NCBI GenBank assembly: GCA_964478415.1
Contig: CAYZII010000059.1
Coordinates: 1 to 12,669, forward strand
Origin: Sulfuricystis sp964478415
Lineage (GTDB): Bacteria > Pseudomonadota > Gammaproteobacteria > Burkholderiales > Rhodocyclaceae
Length of the DNA: 12,669 nt
Direction of reading: 5' to 3'
Shown here one piece after another: positions 6,590 through 12,669 of this stretch. The first letter of the stretch is position 1; every line of letters begins with the position of its first letter. The translations under genes were made by a program, and so were the position numbers. Below the pieces are notes generated by a model that saw nothing but the letters and a program-made list of their open reading frames with translations, was not told where the DNA came from and ran no database searches.

Positions 6590-7101
6590 AACTGTGCATC
6601 GTCTCCGATAGCCACGACCGCGGGCCGCTGCTCGCCGAAGCGATCGCCCTGGCCAAGACCGAAGGCGCCGAAGCGGTGATCCACTGCGGCGACCTGATCG
6701 GCATCAATACGCTGAAGGCCTCGCTGAAGCTCGGCCTGCCGATCCACGCCGTGCATGGCAACAACCTCGGCGACCCTGTGGCGATCGCCAAACTCGCCTG
6801 CCACTCCGAAGGCCTGCTGCACTACCACGGCAACGACGCCTCGATCGAACTCGGCGGGCGCAGGATCTTCATCACCCACTACCCGCACATCGGGCGCGCC
6901 TTCGCCTGCACCGGCGATTACGACCTCGTCTGCTGCGGCCACAGCCATGTCGCGGAAGTGCGCCAGGAAGCCAACGTCAAGGGGGGCCTCACCTGGCTCG
7001 TCAATCCTGGCACCGTCGCCGGCCTGGGGGCCCCGGAAGCCACCTGGGTGATGGGCGATCTCGCCGCGATGCGGTTCGACATCCGCGTCCTGCCTCGCTG
7101 A
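6586..7101 (+). CDS. YfcE/MJ0936-family metallophosphoesterase
   Basis: This is a small calcineurin-like phosphodiesterase of 171 residues, about the length of YfcE/MJ0936 enzymes, which hydrolyse phosphodiesters using two divalent metals. The metal-binding motifs are complete and in order: Asp8 and His10 in SDSHD, Asp36 in HCGD, Asn59 in HGNN, His98 in THYPH, and His119/His121 in CGHSH. A closing LVNPGT motif (138-143) is also typical of the family. The natural substrate cannot be told from the sequence. The start overlaps the preceding stop (ATGA) with no strong ribosome-binding site of its own, which suggests translational coupling to the 138-residue protein. No link to sulfur oxidation is evident beyond position. 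Confidence 0.9.
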   Translation: MKLCIVSDSHDRGPLLAEAIALAKTEGAEAVIHCGDLIGINTLKASLKLGLPIHAVHGNNLGDPVAIAKLACHSEGLLHYHGNDASIELGGRRIFITHYPHIGRAFACTGDYDLVCCGHSHVAEVRQEANVKGGLTWLVNPGTVAGLGAPEATWVMGDLAAMRFDIRVLPR

Positions 7102-7144
7102 CGACGCAAAATCGGCGCTGGCGGAACGGCACCCCGTCACATCT

Positions 7145-7163
7145 TCTGCTGCAATGCAGCAGA
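7145..7163. promoter_or_regulatory. 19-nt perfect palindrome upstream of the qmo operon
   Basis: TCTGCTGCA and TGCAGCAGA flank one central base. The palindrome lies 44 bp after the phosphodiesterase stop and about 208 bp before the qmoA start. It has no T-tract on either side, so an operator is more likely than an intrinsic terminator. The rest of the 269-bp gap holds a weak -10-like TAGAAT at 7247-7252 without a convincing -35, and no supported gene. Confidence 0.35.
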
Positions 7164-7370
7164 CACATACGCAGCTTCTATCCATCCATAGGAAGATTCA
7201 CGCCCGGTTTAGGTCTCGCGCATGCGCCGGCGTCTGATTTGCCCGTTAGAATCATCAACCGATTTTGGCGGCGCTGATGTCTGCCGGGACCGCCAGCGTC
7301 CAGGGCCGCAGGCCGCCGGAGTCCTGCACCGGATTTCCCTTCTGGCTGTACCCACTACAACGGAGGCTTG

Positions 7371-8654
7371 ATGACAGCTTCAATCGCAACCAACTCGACC
7401 ATCCTGGTCGTCGGCGGCGGTATCGCTGGCATGACGGCGGCCCTCGAGGCGGCCGAATGCGGCAAGCAGGTGATACTGGCCGAGAAAACTCCCTCGCTGG
7501 GCGGCCGCACTTCGATGCTCTACCGCTATTTTCCGAAGATGTGCCATCCCACCTGCGGTCTCGAAATCAACCTGAAGCGCATCAAGGGCAACCCGAACGT
7601 GCGCGTGATGACGATGACCGAAGTGGCCGCCGTCTCGGGCACGCGCGGCGACTATACGGTGACGCTGAAGGTCAAGCCGCGCTACGTGAATGAAAACTGC
7701 ACGGCGTGCGGCGAATGCGCCAAGGCCGTGGCCACCGAGGTGCCGAACGCCTTCAATTACGGGCTCGACAAGGTCAAGGCGGCTTATCTGCCGCATCCGA
7801 TGGCCTATCCCTTGCGTTACGTGATCGATCCCGCCATCGTCGGCACGCCCGAGGGCGAAGCCGCCAAAGCCGCCTGCAAGTATGACGCGGTCGACCTCGG
7901 CATGCAGGAGAAGACCATCGACATCAAGGTAGGCAGCATCATTTGGGCCACCGGCTGGCGTCCCTACGATGCCAACAAGATCCAGCCCTATGGCTACGAC
8001 CGTTATGCCAATGTGATCACCAGCGTCGAATTCGAGCGTCTCGCCGACCCGCACGGCCCGACCGGCGGCAAGCTGCTGCGCCCGTCGGACGGCAAGGAAG
8101 CGAAGAACATCGCCTTCATCCAGTGCGCCGGCTCGCGCGACGAGAACCACCTGCGCCACTGCTCGCGCATCTGCTGCATGGCGACGTTGAAGCAGACGCA
8201 TTACGTGCGAGAATCCGCGCCCGATGCGAAGTCCACCGTCTACTACATCGACATCCGCGTCATCGACCGGCTGGAAGATTTCTATCAGAACGTCAAGCAG
8301 GATGCGAGCGTGCGCTTCGTCAAATCGAAGGTGGCGCGCATCGCGCTGAACGAAGCGAACGGCAACCTGATCCTGCACGGGGTCGATACCGAGGGCTACC
8401 ACCGTTACGCCAATGAGCACGACCTCGTCGTGCTGGCCATCGGCATGGAACCCGAGTTGGCCGGCGTGCAGCTGCCCGACGACCTGGTGCTCGACTCGTC
8501 GAACTTCATCGAAAGCTCGAAGAGTGGCGGCATGTTCGGCGCTGGCAGCGCCACCAGCCCGCTGGACGTCAATCGCGCCGTGCAGAGCGCGACGGCGGCC
8601 GCGCTGCGTTCCATCCAGGTCATTCACAAAACCGCTTCCACGGAGGCCGCATGA
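7371..8654 (+). CDS. qmoA: QmoA-like HdrA-type flavoprotein
   Basis: QmoA is an HdrA-related FAD protein of the complex that moves electrons between APS reductase and the quinone pool. The 427-residue product, close to usual QmoA length, begins with the FAD-binding GGGIAG motif (15-20), followed by the LGGRT segment. MCHPTC (Cys58, Cys62) comes next, then Cys110/113/116 with a lone Cys170. The HdrA signature CAGSRD...CSRICC follows (Cys252, 264, 268, 269). The ferredoxin-like region keeps only four of the eight cysteines of a two-cluster HdrA domain, exactly the set for one [4Fe-4S] cluster. The ATG at 7371 follows CGGAGG by 4 nt; the TTG three bases earlier is less likely. It overlaps qmoB by ATGA. 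It has no membrane segment and should be cytoplasmic. Confidence 0.88.
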   Translation: MTASIATNSTILVVGGGIAGMTAALEAAECGKQVILAEKTPSLGGRTSMLYRYFPKMCHPTCGLEINLKRIKGNPNVRVMTMTEVAAVSGTRGDYTVTLKVKPRYVNENCTACGECAKAVATEVPNAFNYGLDKVKAAYLPHPMAYPLRYVIDPAIVGTPEGEAAKAACKYDAVDLGMQEKTIDIKVGSIIWATGWRPYDANKIQPYGYDRYANVITSVEFERLADPHGPTGGKLLRPSDGKEAKNIAFIQCAGSRDENHLRHCSRICCMATLKQTHYVRESAPDAKSTVYYIDIRVIDRLEDFYQNVKQDASVRFVKSKVARIALNEANGNLILHGVDTEGYHRYANEHDLVVLAIGMEPELAGVQLPDDLVLDSSNFIESSKSGGMFGAGSATSPLDVNRAVQSATAAALRSIQVIHKTASTEAA

Positions 8655-10903
8655 ATACTCCCGCCGCCCCCAAATACGCTGCCTATGTCTGCTCCGGCTG
8701 CGGCTTGGGCGATGCACTGAAGATCCCCGCGCTGGAAAACATCGCCAAGAAAGAGGGCAAGATGGCCATCGTCAAGAGCCATCCATTCCTCTGCAATGCC
8801 GAAGGCATCAAACTGATCCAGGACGACATCGCCAACGAAGGCGTCACCCATGTCGTCATCGCCGCCTGCTCGCGGCGCGCCAAGACCGAGGCGTTCAACT
8901 TCCCCGGCGTTGCGCTCTCGCGCGCCAATCTGCGTGAAGGCGTGATCTGGGTCGTCGCCGAAGGCGCCGAGCACGACGAAGTGCGTCAGGAAATGGCCGA
9001 GGACTACGTGCGCATGGCTTGCGCCGAAGTCAAGAAGATGACCCAGCCGAGCGGCAACGTCAAGGAAACATCGAGCAAGAAGATCCTCGTCGTCGGCGGC
9101 GGCATGTCCGGCATGACGGCTGCCCAGGCGGCCGCCGAAGCAGGCTACGAGGTCGTGCTGGTCGAAAAGACCGGCCAGCTTGGCGGCTTCGCGAACCAGA
9201 TGTGGAAGCGCATGCCCTTCAACATGCCCTATGCCGACCCGCAGCCGACCGGGGCCGCCGAACTCGCCGCGCAGATCACCAGCCACCCGCGCATCAAGGT
9301 CTATCTGAACGCCACGGTCGCCGAAACTTCCGGTGCCCCGGGGCGCTTCGCCGTCAAGATCGCGCAGGAATCCGGCAGCATCGCTGAAGAGCTGTGCGGC
9401 GCGATCGTCCAGGCCTCGGGCTTCACCACCTATCCGATCGAAAAACTGCCTGAATTGGGCGGCGGCCAGCCGAACGTCGTCGATCAGGCCGGTCTCGAGG
9501 CGCTGGCGAAAGCCGCCAATGGCGGGCCGATCAAGCGCCCGGACGGCAAGGAAGTCAGGTCGGTGGTGTTCGTCCAGTGCGCCGGCCAGCGCGACGAGAC
9601 CGGCACACACCTGCCCTACTGCTCCGGCCACTGCTGCGGCACGAGCATCAAGCAGGCAATGTACTTCAAGGATCAGAACCCGGACATCGACACCGTCGTG
9701 ATGTATCAGGATCTGCGCGTGCCAGGCATGGGCGAAGACTTCTATCGCAGCGCGCAGAAAAAAGGCGTGATCTTCACGAAGGGCAAGGCCAGCAAGGTCA
9801 CTGGGGGTGATACCTGCACGGTCGAATTCCGTGACCTGATCCTCGACGAGGACACCGCGACCACTGCCGACCTCGTCGTGCTCGCCACCGGTCAGGTGCC
9901 CAATGCCGGCGTCAATCTCGACGAATGGACCGAGACTGTCACCGCCGCCGAGAGCGGCGACGAGGCGGCGAAGGAAAAGAGAACCGCGCTGAAAAAAATC
10001 TCCGTGCTCAACCTGCAATACCGCCAGGGCCCGGACATGCCGCAGCTCAAATACGGCTTCGCGGACTCGCACTTCATCTGCTTCCCGTACGAGACACGCC
10101 GTACCGGCATCTATGCCGCCGGCCCGATGCGCCGCCCGATGGACATGTATCAGGCCCAGGAAGACGCCACCGGCGCTGCGCTGAAGGCCATTCAGGCGGT
10201 GGAAAATGCCGCGCTCGGCCGCGCCGCCCATCCGCGCGCCTGGGATTTGTCGTTCCCGAAAGCCCGCCTCGAAGGCTGCACCCAGTGCAAGCGCTGCACG
10301 GTCGAATGTCCGTTCGGCGCGATCGACGAGGACGAAAAGCGTTTCCCGGTGTTCAATGAGGAACGCTGCCGGCGCTGCGGCACCTGCATGGGTGCTTGCC
10401 CGGTGCGGGTGATCTCGTTCGAAAACTACTCTTGCGATACCGTCGGCATGCAGATCAAGGCGGTCAACGTGCCGGACGAATTTGAGGAAAAGCCGCGCAT
10501 CCTGATCCTCGCCTGCGAAAACGACGCCTATCCGGCGCTCGACATGGCAGGCATGCAGCGTTACACCTATTCCGCCTTTGTGCGCGTGATCCCGGTGCGC
10601 TGCCTGGGTTCCGTCAACACCATCTGGATCACCGACGCGCTCAACTCCGGTTACGACGGCGTGATGATGATGGGCTGCCAGAAGGGCGAGAACTACCAGT
10701 GCCACTTCGTGCGTGGCTCGGAGATGGCTTACTACCGCCTCGGCAAGGTCGGCGATACGATGAAGGGCATGGGCCTCGAACCCGAGCGCATGCAGACCTA
10801 CGAGATCGCCATCACCGACGGAGCCCGCGTCGCCCGGCTAATCAACGAATACGTCGAGCAGCTCAACGCGCTGGGCCCGTCCCCGATGAAGGGCTTCGGC
10901 TGA
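8651..10903 (+). CDS. qmoB: QmoB-like HdrA-type flavoprotein with C-terminal MvhD domain
   Basis: This is the larger HdrA-like subunit (750 residues, usual for QmoB). Its N-terminal HdrA domain (about 1-130) has Cys14, Cys17, Cys48 and Cys73, possible ligands of a cluster. The FAD domain starts with GGGMSG (149-154). The HdrA signature follows: Cys310 with Cys324, Cys328 and Cys329. Two complete ferredoxin motifs lie at Cys543/546/549/553 and Cys573/576/579/583. The C-terminal 140 residues are an MvhD/FlpD-type domain with Cys622, Cys651, Cys676 and Cys684, likely ligands of a [2Fe-2S] cluster. In methanogens MvhD links HdrA to hydrogenase. The start overlaps the qmoA stop as ATGA, and hdrC begins 16 bp downstream. 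It probably forms the flavin and electron-relay core with QmoA. Confidence 0.9.
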   Translation: MNTPAAPKYAAYVCSGCGLGDALKIPALENIAKKEGKMAIVKSHPFLCNAEGIKLIQDDIANEGVTHVVIAACSRRAKTEAFNFPGVALSRANLREGVIWVVAEGAEHDEVRQEMAEDYVRMACAEVKKMTQPSGNVKETSSKKILVVGGGMSGMTAAQAAAEAGYEVVLVEKTGQLGGFANQMWKRMPFNMPYADPQPTGAAELAAQITSHPRIKVYLNATVAETSGAPGRFAVKIAQESGSIAEELCGAIVQASGFTTYPIEKLPELGGGQPNVVDQAGLEALAKAANGGPIKRPDGKEVRSVVFVQCAGQRDETGTHLPYCSGHCCGTSIKQAMYFKDQNPDIDTVVMYQDLRVPGMGEDFYRSAQKKGVIFTKGKASKVTGGDTCTVEFRDLILDEDTATTADLVVLATGQVPNAGVNLDEWTETVTAAESGDEAAKEKRTALKKISVLNLQYRQGPDMPQLKYGFADSHFICFPYETRRTGIYAAGPMRRPMDMYQAQEDATGAALKAIQAVENAALGRAAHPRAWDLSFPKARLEGCTQCKRCTVECPFGAIDEDEKRFPVFNEERCRRCGTCMGACPVRVISFENYSCDTVGMQIKAVNVPDEFEEKPRILILACENDAYPALDMAGMQRYTYSAFVRVIPVRCLGSVNTIWITDALNSGYDGVMMMGCQKGENYQCHFVRGSEMAYYRLGKVGDTMKGMGLEPERMQTYEIAITDGARVARLINEYVEQLNALGPSPMKGFG

Positions 10904-10919
10904 TCAAGGAGAGAGGGAC

Positions 10920-11540
10920 ATGAGCGAAGCAAACAAGGCGGCCATCGCCCGTTACAAAAACAACTTCCTCAAGGAAGTCGAGGAACGTGTCGAAGACGGC
11001 CAGTGGGTCAAGATGTGCATGCAGTGCGGCGTCTGCGCGGGCTCCTGCCCGTTCGGCCCGCATTGGGAGCACTCGCCGCAGAAGATCTTCATGATGATCC
11101 GCGCCGGCAAGCGCGACGAAGTGCTCGGCTCCGATTCGATGTGGATGTGCACCTCCTGCTACAACTGCATCGTGCGCTGCCCGCGCAAGCTGCCGATCAC
11201 CCACATCATGCACGGCCTGGCCCACTACGCCCACCGTCTCGGCCTGGTGCCGAAAGGTCAGCCGACGCACGACATCGCCGTGCTGTTCTGGAAGAACATG
11301 GTCAAGACCGGGCGCGTCAATGAGATGACTTTCTCGCTGGCGATGTACTTCCGCGATGGTTTCGGCCAAGGCATCAAAAACGCGCTAGCGATGAAAGACA
11401 TCGGCCTGGGACTGATGAAAGCCAAGCGTCTCAATCCGATGGAACTCTTCGGCGGCCACTCTTGCAAAGACAAGAGCGGCATCCAGCGCATGCTCGCCAA
11501 AGCGCGCGAAATCGAAGACAAGCGCAGAGGGTTGAGCTAG
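10920..11540 (+). CDS. hdrC: HdrC-like iron-sulfur protein (soluble counterpart of the QmoC N-terminus)
   Basis: The 206-residue product has two classical [4Fe-4S] motifs: Cys33/36/39/43 and Cys77/80/83/87. These link the HdrA-like flavoproteins to the HdrB subunit. After residue 95 the chain is helical and basic, ending in a charged tail, with no transmembrane helix. In typical QmoC an HdrC-like part is fused to a membrane cytochrome b (HdrE-like) domain. Here that domain is absent and a separate hdrB follows 26 bp downstream. The ATG at 10920 is preceded by AAGGAG at 8 nt spacing. Confidence 0.9.
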   Translation: MSEANKAAIARYKNNFLKEVEERVEDGQWVKMCMQCGVCAGSCPFGPHWEHSPQKIFMMIRAGKRDEVLGSDSMWMCTSCYNCIVRCPRKLPITHIMHGLAHYAHRLGLVPKGQPTHDIAVLFWKNMVKTGRVNEMTFSLAMYFRDGFGQGIKNALAMKDIGLGLMKAKRLNPMELFGGHSCKDKSGIQRMLAKAREIEDKRRGLS

Positions 11541-11566
11541 CCTCGCCTGACAGGAGACAAGGAAAC

Positions 11567-12460
11567 ATGGCAAAGAAACAGTATGCGTTCTACCCGGGCT
11601 GCTCCTCGCAAAAAGGCGCCTCGGCCTCCAACTATCTGAACTCCTTCGGCTACATGTGCGAAAAGCTGGAGATCCAGCTCAACGAAATCCCGGACTGGAA
11701 CTGCTGTGGCGCCTCGATCGGCTATGCCGAAGGTGGCGAGCTGCCGCGCCTTGTTCTCAGCGCCCGCAATATGGCGATCGCTGAGCAAGAGATGCCGGGC
11801 CAGGACATCGTCACCGGTTGCCCGGCCTGCTGGCTGGCGCTGCGCGAGGCCAAGGGTCGCTTCGAAGAACACGGCACGATGAAGAATGACGCCAACGAGG
11901 CGCTCAAGGAAGTCAATCTCAGCTATCAGGGCCAGGTCAAGCCGCGTCACATGGTCGAAGTGCTGATCGAGGACATCGGCTACGAGGGACTCAAGTCCAA
12001 GGTCGTGCGCCCGCTCGAGGGCGTCAAGATCGCCGGCTATGTCGGCTGCCAGACCAACCGGCCCTTCGGCATCGCCGGCGAATCATTCGAAAACCCGCAG
12101 TATCTCGACAAGATGATCGAGACGGTCGGCGCCGAACCCGTGCCCTACGATCAGAAAGTCACCTGCTGCGGCGGCGCGCTCGCCTTCTCGGAGCCCGAAA
12201 AAGCCTTCAAGCAGATCCGCGACATCGTCGAGTCGGCCTACGACCATGGCGCCGAGCTCATCGCGACACCCTGCCAGCTCTGCCAGGCCAACGTCGAGCT
12301 CTATCAGGCCGAGATCAACAAGAAGTACGGCACCAAATTCAACATGCCGGTCGTCTTCTACTCGCAACTGCTCGGCGTGGCCTATGGCGGTGATCTGAAG
12401 CAGACCGGGCTGGACGGCCAGGTGATCCGCGCCGAAGTGTTGGAAAAGCTCATCAAATAA
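11567..12460 (+). CDS. hdrB: HdrB-like subunit with two CCG domains
   Basis: HdrB-type proteins hold two noncubane [4Fe-4S] clusters and, in methanogens, reduce the CoM-S-S-CoB disulfide. The 297-residue product has both CCG domains with all cysteines present: Cys12, Cys46-Cys47, Cys85/Cys88, and Cys161, Cys200-Cys201, Cys236/Cys239. The spacing fits the family pattern. The active site therefore looks intact rather than degenerate, so the protein could act on a disulfide, persulfide or similar sulfur compound, or simply relay electrons. The start at 11567 is chosen because the family sequence KKQYAFYPGCSS begins there with AAGGA and GGAG just upstream. The frame stays open for 105 bp further upstream, but that stretch overlaps hdrC. 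It is the last gene of the operon. Confidence 0.9.
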   Translation: MAKKQYAFYPGCSSQKGASASNYLNSFGYMCEKLEIQLNEIPDWNCCGASIGYAEGGELPRLVLSARNMAIAEQEMPGQDIVTGCPACWLALREAKGRFEEHGTMKNDANEALKEVNLSYQGQVKPRHMVEVLIEDIGYEGLKSKVVRPLEGVKIAGYVGCQTNRPFGIAGESFENPQYLDKMIETVGAEPVPYDQKVTCCGGALAFSEPEKAFKQIRDIVESAYDHGAELIATPCQLCQANVELYQAEINKKYGTKFNMPVVFYSQLLGVAYGGDLKQTGLDGQVIRAEVLEKLIK

Positions 12461-12481
12461 GAACGCAGAAAAGGGGGAACG

Positions 12482-12524
12482 CGGCCGGTAGCATTGCCAT
12501 CACGGCGTGGTGCCGGCCGTTTTT
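12482..12524 (+). terminator. Rho-independent terminator of the qmoAB-hdrCB operon
   Basis: CGGCCGG (12482-12488) pairs with CCGGCCG (12513-12519), extended by one wobble and one A-T pair. A T5 run (12520-12524) follows at once. The loop is long, about 22 nt, and may fold further through CCA/TGG. The hairpin begins 21 bp after the hdrB stop codon and should insulate the downstream tRNA gene. Confidence 0.8.
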
Positions 12525-12573
12525 GCAGCATCGCCATCAGTGCGCTCGCGCATCACTTCTCCTGCGAAGTTTT

Positions 12574-12581
12574 GCTATACT
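12574..12581 (+). promoter_or_regulatory. Extended -10 promoter of tRNA-Ala
   Basis: TGC-TATACT is an extended -10 element with a five-of-six hexamer (12576-12581), ending 11 bp before the mature tRNA. No good -35 is visible at 16-17 bp. The GC-rich stretch between the -10 and the tRNA (GCGCGCC) resembles the discriminator of stringently controlled stable-RNA promoters. Confidence 0.55.
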
Positions 12582-12592
12582 GCGCGCCTTTC

Positions 12593-12668
<76 letters not shown>

Positions 12669-12669
12669 A

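Noticed and set aside
7247..7259. Possible FNR-like site before qmoA (TTAGA...ATCAA)
   Set aside because: Only the right half-site matches, and the spacing between the halves is 3 instead of 4.
7265..7693. 142-residue plus-strand frame starting upstream of qmoA
   Set aside because: Most of it overlaps qmoA out of frame. It has no ribosome-binding site and an arginine-rich composition in the overlap.
7698..7883. Possible sequencing error or decay explaining missing cysteines in QmoA
   Set aside because: The frame is intact through conserved downstream HdrA motifs, and the losses are confined to the ligands of a single cluster, which fits a real structural variant.
7380..8717. 445-residue open frame on the minus strand opposite qmoA
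   Set aside because: It lies antisense to a well-supported flavoprotein gene and has no family features.
8624..10705. 693-residue open frame on the minus strand opposite qmoB
   Set aside because: It mirrors qmoB, is rich in Arg, Ala, Gly, His and Asp without domain motifs, and has no promoter or ribosome-binding site. GC-rich codon bias in qmoB creates the open antisense frame.

Overview
The window is GC-rich, densely coding bacterial DNA that looks like part of the dissimilatory sulfur-oxidation region of a chemolithotrophic proteobacterium. A betaproteobacterial sulfur oxidizer is my best guess. The evidence is a SoeABC sulfite dehydrogenase, TusA and DsrE2 sulfur carriers, and a Qmo/heterodisulfide-reductase-like operon. 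No mobile elements, CRISPR arrays or rRNA are visible.

Left half, all transcribed leftward. At the edge is the start of an exported protein with a FadL/OmpP1-like mature N-terminus (positions 81 to 1). Next come dsrE2 (869-270), tusA (1257-1030) and soeA-soeB-soeC (6005-1380, in the order A, B, C along the transcript). A 14-bp perfect hairpin between tusA and dsrE2 looks like a terminator. An FNR/ANR-type box sits about 41 bp upstream of a plausible tusA start site. A small 11-codon reading frame with a strong ribosome-binding site bridges soeA and soeB.

Right half, transcribed rightward. A 138-residue protein of unknown function overlaps a YfcE/MJ0936-type phosphodiesterase by ATGA (6173-7101). 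After a 269-bp gap holding a 19-nt palindrome come qmoA, qmoB, hdrC and hdrB (7371-12460), closed by a rho-independent terminator. The window ends with a complete tRNA-Ala(CGC) carrying its own promoter and an encoded CCA end.

How the parts fit. TusA and DsrE2 would pass sulfane sulfur on as protein persulfide in the cytoplasm. SoeABC would oxidize the resulting cytoplasmic sulfite to sulfate and feed electrons to the quinone pool. QmoAB-type proteins usually serve APS reductase (AprBA), the indirect sulfite route. Here the usual membrane subunit QmoC is missing and a soluble HdrC/HdrB pair takes its place. No aprBA, sat or aprM lies in the window. The electron donor and acceptor of this soluble Hdr-like module are therefore the main open question.
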